A stretch of DNA of 64,000 bases, from assembly GCA_963660435.1 (NCBI GenBank), contig CAVKYI010000006.1:1-64000 (forward strand), given 5' to 3'. The translations under genes and the position numbers were made by a program. The notes under the pieces are model-generated. The model made no database searches. It was given only the letters and a program-made list of their open reading frames with translations, and was not told the origin of the DNA. Position 1 is the stretch's first letter. The number at the start of each line of letters is the position of its first letter. This DNA is from Hallerella sp963660435. Lineage in GTDB: Bacteria; Fibrobacterota; Fibrobacteria; Fibrobacterales; Fibrobacteraceae. This document shows, in pieces, positions 1-7,865 of this stretch.

Positions 1-60
1 TCCTGCCTTCGCTTGGTCTCATTCAAATTTTCTTAACCAAAGCAATTTTTAGAGCTGACC
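1..60 (-). mobile_element. MITE-like repeat element, partial copy cut by window edge
   Basis: Read on the minus strand this stretch starts with GGTCAGCTCTAAAAATTGC and follows the left part of the elements at 25995-26155 and 51761-51921, including the block with GAATGAGACCAAGCGAAGGC. One base of the terminal repeat differs (GGTCAG for GGTCAC). The window begins inside it, so the other end is not visible. Positions 61-257 hold AT-rich sequence with no gene; the promoter of the next gene probably lies there. Confidence 0.8.
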
Positions 61-257
61 TACTATCAATTCTCCACATTTCACTCTCAACCAGACTCTA
101 AGCGCAGGCAAAGCTCCATTTCAAATAATTTTTACACACTTGCAACACGATTTCTTTATAGATATTGACACAAACAAGCCTAATCTTGAAATTTTCCATA
201 TATTTTTTACACAACCGCGTGAAATTTTTCACACGGAAAACAGGGATTGTCTTGGAT

Positions 258-3125
258 ATGAATCAAAAAACACTTTTATACACCCTTTTTTCCGGAGCGA
301 TTGCCCTGGGCTTTGCCGCATCCGGAGACGCCTACACATGGCCAGGCTATCGGACCGACCTGGATTACGATACCAAGTCGAACATCGGCATCATCAATCC
401 GCCGACGCAGTTCAACGACAACTGTTCCGGCGTAACCGGCAGGAAGGCCGGAAAATGGTGGGCCTTCTATTGGGGAAGCGACCGCGATTCGCGCATAACC
501 GACGTGACAATCGACAGCATTCTGAAAAAATACGATACGGATTTCGAGTATCTCTACAACACGCTAGGCTGGGCTCCCGATGCGCAGGCCCAGGACGGCA
601 AGTATAGCGCAATCTACTATTACGGTTCGGGAACATGCGCCGGAGGCGCCAAGACGGATACGACCGGCGGTTGGCAAAGCTATGCCGCAGGATACACGGC
701 AGTCGTCGCATCGTTCTATCCGTTATACAGTTTCAACACCTCGTGCCCCTACAGCGATCGCGTCGCCCAGATGGACGCGATGATCCACGAAGGCATTCAT
801 TCCATGACGAACGGATATCCCGGAGCGAAGCAGGCGCACTGGTTCCAGGAAGCAGGCAATACATGGATCCAGCAGGACATGTTCTCGCATCGAAACGGCA
901 TCTATTCCGGCATGGGATTTCTCAACGCGGCGACGCTGATAGCCCCTTTCATGCCCATCGAATGCTATTCGGGATGGCTCATCGACGGTTCCTTTGGAGG
1001 TCCGGGCGCCCAAGGCGTCAACGCGAACCAGCGCTATCTCCTGGGAGGCTCCCAGTATTCGAACATATTCCCCACTTTTCTAGGTACATGGCTCGGAACA
1101 GGATCCGTTCGCTGGATTTACGGCAACGCGACGGGCAACAACAACAACACCTACCTGCTCGAAACCTACGGAAAGGATTACGGCCTAGGCGATGCGGGAG
1201 TGCGCAGGCTCATCACGGAATTCCGCGCAAAGCTCGCGCTGCTCGACATGAAGGAATGGTCCGAGGAAATGCGCAATCTGCTGAACCAGAACTTCGGCGG
1301 GACAAGCTACTGGGAACAGGACTACTGGGACAACAGGAACTATTCCTATACCTGGAAAATGACTCCCTACCAGAGCGTAACGGCTAGCGGAAACTACCTA
1401 GTCCCGAACTCCGACATCACGCCGGGCTGGTCCGGCGCCAACTACATTCCCCTCAAGGTGAGCTCGGGCGCAAAATCGGTCTCCGTCTCCTTTTACCTCG
1501 ACGGAAGCAATTCCAACAGCACCAACATGAACTTTCTCCTCTGCTACCGCGCCACCGACGGAACGCCTATCTACAGCGAACCGATTACGGGAGAAGGCAC
1601 GGTTACGCTACGGCTCGACAAGACGCCCTCTTCGACAAACGGCTCGCAGATGGTCTTCGCGGTCGCCGTGAACACCGAATACAATTACACGGGAAACGAA
1701 AACATCCGCAAGAATCACTACGGTTACAAGCTAAAGCTCGAATCGGGAATCAGCGGAGCGGGAGACGCCAATACGGCATACTACCGCGACTTCAACCTCA
1801 CCTATGACTGGCCAGAACTTTCGAGCAGCAGCGGCACGTCCAGTTCTTCAAGCTCCTCGTCTTCCGGGCAATCCTCTTCCAGCCGTTCTTCGAGTTCGTC
1901 ACAGGTTTCAAGCTCTAGCGTCCAGGTTACGACAGTCCGTACGATTCCCGTAAGCGTAACGCTACCGGTCGATGACAACTACGCGAGCGTCTCGTTTGAC
2001 CTGCAGCTTGCCGACGTGGCTAGCGCGCTCGGAATCGGTACGGAAAGCATCTACTCGGCGACCTACTTCGCCCTGGACAACAGCGGGATCGAAAGTACAA
2101 ACGCGACGGCAAACGGACAGGGACACTGGTTCGGCAAGGACGGAAATCCCGAAACCTACGGCCAGAATTCCTACATCTTTTCCGAATTCGATCTTGCGCT
2201 CGGAACGGCCGCTGTCGGGCATTATCCAAATCGAGTCGTCGCGGGTGAGACCTACTCGTTCAAGCAGGGTTTCCGCTATGGCGACAAGCGCGTCATCTAC
2301 GACATCAAGGTGACCATCGCATCCAACGCAGCTTCCTCGTCTTCTGCCGGACAATCCTCGTCTAGCGTATCTTCCAGCTCCGTCACGTCATCAAGCTCCG
2401 GCGTCCAGATGGAAACCGTACGCAATTACGATGTCAAGATAACGCTCCCGATCGACGACAACTATGCAAGCGTCTCGTTCGACTTGAAGCTGGACGACGT
2501 GGCAAGCGCTTTCGACATTCCCCGAAACGAGATTTCCGCGGTAACATACTTCGCCATCGACAAGAACGGAAACGAGGACAGCATCTCGACCGCGAGCGGA
2601 AACGGACACTGGTTCGACAAGAACGGTTATCCGGAAAGCTACGGCGCAAATGCCTACCTCTATTCCGAACTCAACCTCGCCACGGGAACTTCCGCGGTCG
2701 GACATTACCCGAACCGAGTCTCCGATGGAGAAAACTATACGTTCACGCAAGGATTGCGTTACGGTTCAAGGCGCGTCCTCTACAATGTCCATGTGACGGT
2801 CACAAACGAGAAAGGAAACGAATCTTCCGAAACGACGACCGCGCTGATGTACGGCCTGAACGGTCCGGCAAGGAACATCGACCTATCCTACGCTCATGGC
2901 GTTCTGAACATCGACTACACGCTAAAACGCCGCGACAACGTGAAGATAAGCGTTTTCAGCCCATACGGCGCTCTGATCCATACGGAAATTTCCGGAATGC
3001 AAAACGCGGGAACCCACCGCTATATTTTCGACTTCAAGAAGTCGGGGCTTCCGAACGCGACATATATCGTGAAGATTTCCACGGGCGATTACCGCGAAGC
3101 GAAATCCATCAACATCTTCCGCTAG
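258..3125 (+). CDS. Secreted HExxH protein with two repeat modules and a type IX sorting domain
   Basis: A 955-residue protein. The ATG at 258 is chosen because it starts directly with a signal peptide (MNQKTLLYTLFSGAIALGFAASG); an upstream in-frame start at 165 would bury it. Residues 177-181 read HEGIH, an HExxH zinc-binding motif, and E198 sits in WFQEAGNTW, an arrangement like the HExxH...WxxEG of Peptidase-MA gluzincins, so a metallopeptidase-like domain is inferred. Two Ser-rich linkers follow, each leading to a copy of the same module of about 130 residues (about 557-689 and 717-850), both with GHWF..G and AVGHYPNRV; they resemble DUF4859. The last 85 residues (KISVFSPYGALIHTE... to KSINIFR) look like a type IX C-terminal sorting domain. 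Substrate unknown; proteolysis is not proven. Confidence 0.75.
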   Translation: MNQKTLLYTLFSGAIALGFAASGDAYTWPGYRTDLDYDTKSNIGIINPPTQFNDNCSGVTGRKAGKWWAFYWGSDRDSRITDVTIDSILKKYDTDFEYLYNTLGWAPDAQAQDGKYSAIYYYGSGTCAGGAKTDTTGGWQSYAAGYTAVVASFYPLYSFNTSCPYSDRVAQMDAMIHEGIHSMTNGYPGAKQAHWFQEAGNTWIQQDMFSHRNGIYSGMGFLNAATLIAPFMPIECYSGWLIDGSFGGPGAQGVNANQRYLLGGSQYSNIFPTFLGTWLGTGSVRWIYGNATGNNNNTYLLETYGKDYGLGDAGVRRLITEFRAKLALLDMKEWSEEMRNLLNQNFGGTSYWEQDYWDNRNYSYTWKMTPYQSVTASGNYLVPNSDITPGWSGANYIPLKVSSGAKSVSVSFYLDGSNSNSTNMNFLLCYRATDGTPIYSEPITGEGTVTLRLDKTPSSTNGSQMVFAVAVNTEYNYTGNENIRKNHYGYKLKLESGISGAGDANTAYYRDFNLTYDWPELSSSSGTSSSSSSSSSGQSSSSRSSSSSQVSSSSVQVTTVRTIPVSVTLPVDDNYASVSFDLQLADVASALGIGTESIYSATYFALDNSGIESTNATANGQGHWFGKDGNPETYGQNSYIFSEFDLALGTAAVGHYPNRVVAGETYSFKQGFRYGDKRVIYDIKVTIASNAASSSSAGQSSSSVSSSSVTSSSSGVQMETVRNYDVKITLPIDDNYASVSFDLKLDDVASAFDIPRNEISAVTYFAIDKNGNEDSISTASGNGHWFDKNGYPESYGANAYLYSELNLATGTSAVGHYPNRVSDGENYTFTQGLRYGSRRVLYNVHVTVTNEKGNESSETTTALMYGLNGPARNIDLSYAHGVLNIDYTLKRRDNVKISVFSPYGALIHTEISGMQNAGTHRYIFDFKKSGLPNATYIVKISTGDYREAKSINIFR

Positions 3126-3147
3126 GCGGCGAGCAGCAGGATTCCTG

Positions 3148-3178
3148 AAGGTTCCGGGTCTTCCCGGAGCCTTTTTTT
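3148..3178 (+). terminator. Rho-independent terminator
   Basis: AGGTTCCGGG and CCCGGAGCCT form a stem with a TCTT loop, followed by a run of seven T. It lies just after the stop at 3125 and before guaD. Confidence 0.8.
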
Positions 3179-3245
3179 GACGAAGCTAGACCACGCTCCG
3201 ATCGTCCGACTATCGCCTTTCCGCGCTATTTTATATTTTTACGAC

Positions 3246-3710
3246 ATGAACATCGAATTTCTGAAGCGTTCCATCGAAATCGCCCAAAGAAGCGTTCAAG
3301 AAGGCGGAGGTCCTTTCGGAGCCGTCATCGTCAAGGATGGACGCGTCATCGCGGAAGCGGAAAATTCGGTCACGAGAGACCTGGACCCGTCTGCACACGC
3401 CGAAGTGAACGCAATCCGCAAGGCTTGCAAGGCTTTGCAGGCCTGCGAACTTTCCCAAACCGAAATCTACTGTTCCTGCGAACCATGCCCCATGTGCCTT
3501 TCCACCATCTACTGGGCCCGCATTCCGAAAATCTACTTCGCCGCGGATAGGACAGACGCATCGTCCGCCGGCTTTAGCGACCAGTTCATCTATTCCGAAC
3601 TCGAAAAGCCCGCGGAAAGACGTAGCGTTTCGATGGTTCGAGCCTTTGTTCCCGAATATCGAAATCCGTTTTTGGCATGGATCGAAAAAAAAGACAGGAC
3701 GGAATACTGA
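3246..3710 (+). CDS. guaD: Guanine deaminase
   Basis: Predicted to hydrolyse guanine to xanthine and ammonia in purine salvage. The 154-residue protein has the cytidine-deaminase-fold zinc site: H51-A-E53 and P80-C81-P-M-C84. The stretch from IYWARIP to DQFIYSEL, with FAADRTDASSAGF, and the ending in EY follow Bacillus GuaD rather than the tRNA adenosine deaminase TadA, which is the main alternative. ATG at 3246 is preferred over an upstream in-frame codon at 3177 because the conserved domain begins at MNIEFLKRSIE. The stop TGA overlaps the ATG of mqnE (TGATG at 3708-3712), so the two are probably translationally coupled, although their pathways differ. Confidence 0.85.
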   Translation: MNIEFLKRSIEIAQRSVQEGGGPFGAVIVKDGRVIAEAENSVTRDLDPSAHAEVNAIRKACKALQACELSQTEIYCSCEPCPMCLSTIYWARIPKIYFAADRTDASSAGFSDQFIYSELEKPAERRSVSMVRAFVPEYRNPFLAWIEKKDRTEY

Positions 3711-4750
3711 TGCGCATTTCCGAAAAAGAAGCTCTGGAACTATTCCATGCGCCATTTGAAGAACTCGGCAAGATGGCTAACGAAGAAAAGGAACGCCGAC
3801 ACGGAAAGAACGTTTACTGGGTAAACAACCGGCAAATCAACTACACGAACGTTTGCGTCTTGCACTGCTCCTTTTGCGCGTTTTCCAAGATCCGCAAGAC
3901 CGACGCGAACGCCTACGACTGGTCGCTAGACTCCATCATCGAAAAAGCGGACGAAGCGGTGAAAGGCGGCGCAAGGGAATTGCACATTGTCGGAGGGCTT
4001 CATCCGGATCATCCTTTCGAATACTATGTCGAAATGCTTTCAAGCCTCAGGAAAAGATTTCCGGGAGTAAACCTCAAGGCCTTTACGGCCGTAGAGATTT
4101 GCCACTTCGCGAAACTTTCGAACACCCCCGTCAAGGACATTCTGGGCGTATTGAAATCCGCGGGCCTCGACGCTCTTCCCGGTGGCGGCGCGGAACTTCT
4201 CGGCGAAGCGATTCGCAAGAAGATCTGCGGCAAGAAGGAAACGGGAGCGGAATGGCTCGAAGTCCACCGCGAAGCGCACAGGATGGGGATTCCCACCAAC
4301 GCGACGATGCTCTTCGGGCATATCGAACGGCTCGAAGACAGAATCGAACACCTTGCGCTTCTCCGACAGTTGCAGGACGAAGCTCCCGGTTTTTTCGCGT
4401 TCATTCCGCTTGTTTACCATCCCGACAATACGCCGCTCAGTCACAAGGTCAGGACAAAGACGTCCGAAGAAGACATTCTCCGAACGATTGCCGTCGCGCG
4501 TCTCTTTCTCGACAACTTCCCCCACATCAAGGCGTATTGGATACAGACGGGAGTTCCGACCGCGCTAAAGGCCCTGCACGCCGGAGCGTCGGACATGGAC
4601 GGGACAATCCGGGAAGAAAGGATTACCCATGCGGCAGGCGCGGAAACATCCATAGGCATGAGTCCCGAAAAGATGAGAAGCCTCATCCTCGGCGAAGGGC
4701 TTCTCCCCGTCGAACGAGACGCCCTCTACGACGTGATCGATAGAGCCTAG
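3710..4750 (+). CDS. mqnE: Aminodeoxyfutalosine synthase, radical SAM (menaquinone pathway)
   Basis: Second step of the futalosine route to menaquinone: joins the chorismate-derived enolpyruvyl substrate to a SAM-derived adenosyl group. The protein of 346 residues carries the radical-SAM cluster motif C49-x3-C53-x2-C56 in NYTNVCVLHCSFCAF, and the family marks GGLHPDHPFEYY, FTAVEI, GGGAELL and TNATMLFGHIE. MqnC is the nearest alternative, but the TNATMLFGH and GFFAFIPL segments favour MqnE. Start taken at 3710, overlapping the guaD stop; an in-frame start 33 nt upstream would only add a short basic extension. A hairpin follows the stop. Confidence 0.88.
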   Translation: MRISEKEALELFHAPFEELGKMANEEKERRHGKNVYWVNNRQINYTNVCVLHCSFCAFSKIRKTDANAYDWSLDSIIEKADEAVKGGARELHIVGGLHPDHPFEYYVEMLSSLRKRFPGVNLKAFTAVEICHFAKLSNTPVKDILGVLKSAGLDALPGGGAELLGEAIRKKICGKKETGAEWLEVHREAHRMGIPTNATMLFGHIERLEDRIEHLALLRQLQDEAPGFFAFIPLVYHPDNTPLSHKVRTKTSEEDILRTIAVARLFLDNFPHIKAYWIQTGVPTALKALHAGASDMDGTIREERITHAAGAETSIGMSPEKMRSLILGEGLLPVERDALYDVIDRA

Positions 4751-4763
4751 ACATGTCAAAATG

Positions 4764-4793
4764 AAGCGCCCGGAACAAGAATTCCGGGCGCTT
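4764..4793. terminator. Bidirectional terminator between mqnE and tRNA-Lys
   Basis: AAGCGCCCGGAA and TTCCGGGCGCTT form a perfect 12-bp stem with a 6-nt loop. It sits between two convergent genes, mqnE (+) and tRNA-Lys (-), and could stop transcription from both sides. Confidence 0.75.
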
Positions 4794-4796
4794 GCG

Positions 4797-4869
4797 TGAA
4801 CTAAGAAGGGCTCGAACCTTCGACCCACGCCTTAAAAGGGCGTTGCTCTACCAACTGAGCTATTAGTCC
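4797..4869 (-). tRNA. tRNA-Lys (anticodon TTT)
   Basis: On the minus strand the 73-nt sequence folds into a cloverleaf: acceptor GGACTAA/TTAGTTC, D-arm GCTC...GAGC, anticodon stem ACGCC/GGCGT with loop CTTTTAA, T-arm GAAGG/CCTTC with TTCGAGC. Anticodon TTT. CCA is not encoded. Confidence 0.95.
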
Positions 4870-4876
4870 GACACCC

Positions 4877-4884
4877 CAAATTTA
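4877..4884 (-). promoter_or_regulatory. TAnnTTTG promoter box for tRNA-Lys
   Basis: Minus strand reads TAAATTTG, ending 7 nt before the tRNA 5' end. It matches the Bacteroidota -7 box TAnnTTTG exactly. Confidence 0.6.
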
Positions 4885-4915
4885 ATAAACTTTCCCATTT
4901 TTGTAAATTGTAACC

Positions 4916-5923
4916 ATGTTTTTTTTGAAAAAATTTCCGCTGTTTGCCTTGCCTATCCTTTTCCTGGCGGTATCCTCCCCCGCCTATTTCAAAAAAAACG
5001 ATACCGGCGAAGAAGCCTTTTCCTTCCTTTCCACGTTTTCCAGCGCAAAAAGCGCAGCCCTCGAGAACGCGAATTCCGCAAAGCCATCGTCCAATCCCGG
5101 CTCGACGCTGCAAAATCCGGCGATTCTCGATCTGGGAAGCAGAAAGAACGCCATCGCGTTTTCCTGGCAAACGGGAGAGCTGGCTAGCAACCAGGGATAT
5201 CTCGCCTACGCCAGACGCTTGAACTCGATGACGGTTCAGATAAGCTACGGCTGGATTCGCTACGGTGACATCGACGGTTACGATGAACAGGGCAACGCGA
5301 CCGGAAAGAGCTACAAGCCGCAAAGTTCCCTCTCGGCGCTGACGATCGCCATGCCGCTCCCCCACCTCCAGTTCGGTTCCACGGTCAAGTTCGCCACGGA
5401 TATTCTGACCGACGAGGAAAACGACCAGACGGCAATGGCCATCGCCTTTGACTGGGGAATTCTCTGGCAAGCGACATCCCGAAAATACGGTCTGGCCCTC
5501 ACCGCGCGAAACTTCGGAAAGATGATCCGCGCCTACGTCAAGGACGGAGATACCGACTATGGCCTGGAAGAGACCTTCGCTCTTTCCGGATTCTACGTTC
5601 CCGGTGCGCTTCCGCGCCTTTCCCTCTATGCGGAAAGCGCGTTTCCCCGATACGCGGAACCCGCCATTTCGCTAGGCGGCGAATACGGCATCGGTTCGAG
5701 CCTGTTTGTCCGGATGGGACTCTCCCGTACATGGCTAGACATCAGCCGCGACGTCAAGGAAATCCTTTCGTCAAGCGATCGTCCCGACGAAACGCACAAC
5801 GCCCGCTTTTTCAGCGCGGGCCTCGGATACGCCGGTGACCGTTTTTCCATCGATTACGCCTTTTCCTATTTCGCCCAGGGTCTCGGGACGGAACATCGCG
5901 TCGGTCTAGGGCTTCGGTTCTGA
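4916..5923 (+). CDS. PorV/PorQ-like outer-membrane beta-barrel protein
   Basis: A 335-residue protein with a signal peptide (MFFLKKFPLFALPILFLAVSSP) followed by alternating aromatic/polar strands typical of a barrel and an ending in F (VGLGLRF), the usual signal for outer-membrane insertion. The early segment FSFLSTFSSAKSAALENANSA and NPAILDLG is like the PorV/PorQ family of type IX secretion proteins, which hold or process cargo at the outer membrane. That role is inferred; the family is broad and some members work elsewhere. Several proteins in this window bear type IX sorting domains, so a matching channel component fits. The stop overlaps the next ATG (TGATG at 5921-5925). Confidence 0.65.
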   Translation: MFFLKKFPLFALPILFLAVSSPAYFKKNDTGEEAFSFLSTFSSAKSAALENANSAKPSSNPGSTLQNPAILDLGSRKNAIAFSWQTGELASNQGYLAYARRLNSMTVQISYGWIRYGDIDGYDEQGNATGKSYKPQSSLSALTIAMPLPHLQFGSTVKFATDILTDEENDQTAMAIAFDWGILWQATSRKYGLALTARNFGKMIRAYVKDGDTDYGLEETFALSGFYVPGALPRLSLYAESAFPRYAEPAISLGGEYGIGSSLFVRMGLSRTWLDISRDVKEILSSSDRPDETHNARFFSAGLGYAGDRFSIDYAFSYFAQGLGTEHRVGLGLRF

Positions 5924-6648
5924 TGCGAAGGCAATTCGACATCCTTGTCCTTTCCGAGAAAAAGGCATGTCCGCCAATCGAAGACGCGGCACTCGGCTGG
6001 TTTTTCGAAAAAGATTTTCAGGACATTCTCCCGAAACTTGACGCCGAATGGACGATTCTCGCCCAGCCGAACGTTCTTCTGACCAGGGATTTTCTCGATG
6101 CGACAGCAAACCTCGTCGCCGACTTTCCCTACGCGGACGCCTTTGCGCCACGCATCGTCTTTGACGGGAAAACGGTTTCTTCCGGGTATCTGCTCGATAC
6201 GAGAAAAGGTTTCGTCGAAGAATTTTACAGCAACAGAAAAAACGAAATGCGAAATGTCGCAAGCCTCTCTCCCTTCTGCGGAATCTATTCCACGCGGCTT
6301 CTCAAGGCGCTAAAATCCTTCGACAGCGACTTCAAGACGACCGATGTCCGCCTTTTCGATCTGGGACTCCGCGCGTTGCACCTCGGAGCGAGCCTCTTCG
6401 CCGTCCCCTTTCTGCAAATCGAAACGACAAAAGAAATCGAAACGACCGTTCCGCTTTTCAAAAGGGAACTCGCCCGCGCCTACTACAAGGACCTGGACAT
6501 TTACCGTTTTTTAAAATTCGCCGTTCACCACCCCGCATCTTCCCTTGCCATATTTCAAGGGAAAAGCAAGCTCGACGAAAAATCGCTCCAGGCGACGGAA
6601 CTTTCGCGGTTCGCGCCCGAAATGCTCGAAAAGGTTTCTCACGGATAG
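5923..6648 (+). CDS. GT-A-like protein, possibly a divergent glycosyltransferase
   Basis: A 241-residue soluble protein without a signal peptide. The middle part (TILAQPNVLLTRDFLDA, YADAFAPRIVF, then SPFCGIYSTRLLKALKSFD, FDLGLRALHLGASLF) parallels the second half of family 2 glycosyltransferases, where a conserved residue ring senses the acceptor. The usual N-terminal NDP-sugar site (YN...DDGS) and a clear DxD are not visible, so catalytic activity is doubtful. It overlaps the PorV-like gene upstream and precedes a glycosyltransferase block. Function is not recognised with certainty; it could be a pseudo-enzyme that assists polysaccharide synthesis. Confidence 0.5.
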   Translation: MRRQFDILVLSEKKACPPIEDAALGWFFEKDFQDILPKLDAEWTILAQPNVLLTRDFLDATANLVADFPYADAFAPRIVFDGKTVSSGYLLDTRKGFVEEFYSNRKNEMRNVASLSPFCGIYSTRLLKALKSFDSDFKTTDVRLFDLGLRALHLGASLFAVPFLQIETTKEIETTVPLFKRELARAYYKDLDIYRFLKFAVHHPASSLAIFQGKSKLDEKSLQATELSRFAPEMLEKVSHG

Positions 6649-6695
6649 ACAGGAAAAGCTCCGTCGAAGCGTACCCGCTTCAAAGACTTTCTAAA

Positions 6696-6732
6696 GGTCA
6701 CCTCTAAAAATTCAAAAAGCAATTTTTAGAGC
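6696..6732 (-). mobile_element. 37-bp deletion derivative of the MITE-like element
   Basis: On the plus strand GGTCACCTCTAAAAATT is followed by CAAAAAGC and AATTTTTAGAGC. Read on the minus strand this is the left end of the 161-bp element (CTCTAAAAATTGCTTT) joined directly to its right end (TTGAATTTTTAGAGGTGACC), so the interior has been lost. The two arms form an 11-bp AT-rich hairpin. Its TAA is the stop codon of the glycosyltransferase at 6726-7838. Confidence 0.7.
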
Positions 6733-7838
6733 TTCCCGAAAAATTTGGTTAACTTGTCAGAAACCGATTCGACGCGGTAACGGGAAAGCAGGGTATCTAC
6801 TTTTTTGGAATCGTAGGAAAACTTCCCGTCCAAAGCATCTTGCAGAACATTCAGATACCCTTCCACGTTTGTCGCCGGAAAAACAAGCGGGCAGACTCCC
6901 TCGAAAATTTCCGCAAGAGCGGTCGTTTTCGCGCAGACAACCGGCGTTCCGCAGGCGATGGCCTCTAGCGGCGGGAGTCCAAAACCCTCATAATGCGAGG
7001 GAGCCACATAGAGAATGGCGTTTCGGTAAAATTCCCGCAACGTTTCCGAGGAAAGGTTCGAGAAATGAAATACGTTCCGAAGATTTCGCCTTTCAAGAAT
7101 TTCCTGGACATAGCGGTTCACCGTTCCGACGCGAACAAACGCAATGTCCGGACGCCGTTTCGCCATATCGAAAAAGGTTTCGATGTTTTTCCGCTTTTCG
7201 GGAAGGCTTATATTCAGTACCATTCGCGAAAAGCCCTTGATGCCAAAGCGTTCGAAAAAGGCGGTCCGATCCGGGAGTTCTTTCCGCTGCCTGCAATACT
7301 CCGGATTCAAGGGAAGGCCGGCAACCACGCCTGGCCGGTTTCCGATTCCGTAAAACCTTTCCGCTTCCTTCCTGGAATAGTTCGAATTATAGATGAACCC
7401 GTCAGCCTTGGCGGAGGGCTTCGCATAGAACTCGGCAATCAATTTGAACTTGATGCTGAACGGATAGAGGGTTTCGGCAAAGGTATCGTGAACGAGGACG
7501 ACGATTTTCGCATCCGGAAGCGCCTTCCTTGCGCAAGGCACCAAAAAACCCAGCTCGGGGCGAATCAGGAAGACGATTCTTGGTTGCCGCTTTCGAAGAT
7601 ATTCCGCAAGCGGTCTTCGAAAAGAAAGATAGCCCGCATAAAGCGACGAAGCCCAGATTTCGGCATCGGATGGTCCACATTTTTCAGCGTCCTTCGAAAA
7701 GTATTTCGGGGTCTTTAGCCAAAGAATCGACGCCTTGAACTCCGCACTGATCGCCAGTTTCAAATCTAGCGCCAAGCGTCCAAAACTCGTCCGGGAGTTC
7801 TTGTCGCAGAGTATGACCATTCTCGAATCAAGATTCAT
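6726..7838 (-). CDS. Glycosyltransferase family 4
   Basis: A retaining GT-B glycosyltransferase of 370 residues that would add a sugar from a nucleotide donor to a surface glycan. The C-terminal Rossmann half shows NISLPEKRKNIETFFDMA, then APSHYEGFGLPPLEAIACGTPVV, the family E-x7-E site, and the earlier VLVHDTF and YNSNYSRKEA blocks. ATG at 7838 is chosen because the recognisable domain starts there (MNLDSRMVILCDKN); the much longer open frame upstream overlaps the divergent gene at 7866. Only 27 bp separate the two divergent starts. The stop codon TAA lies inside the 37-bp repeat derivative. Acceptor and sugar are unknown. Confidence 0.8.
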   Translation of the reverse strand: MNLDSRMVILCDKNSRTSFGRLALDLKLAISAEFKASILWLKTPKYFSKDAEKCGPSDAEIWASSLYAGYLSFRRPLAEYLRKRQPRIVFLIRPELGFLVPCARKALPDAKIVVLVHDTFAETLYPFSIKFKLIAEFYAKPSAKADGFIYNSNYSRKEAERFYGIGNRPGVVAGLPLNPEYCRQRKELPDRTAFFERFGIKGFSRMVLNISLPEKRKNIETFFDMAKRRPDIAFVRVGTVNRYVQEILERRNLRNVFHFSNLSSETLREFYRNAILYVAPSHYEGFGLPPLEAIACGTPVVCAKTTALAEIFEGVCPLVFPATNVEGYLNVLQDALDGKFSYDSKKVDTLLSRYRVESVSDKLTKFFGKL

Positions 7839-7865
7839 CGGGCAGAAATATATATATTTTCGCCA

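Noticed and set aside
3246..3710. tRNA adenosine deaminase (tadA) for the gene called guaD
   Set aside because: The motif neighbourhood and the EY C-terminus follow guanine deaminase, not TadA.
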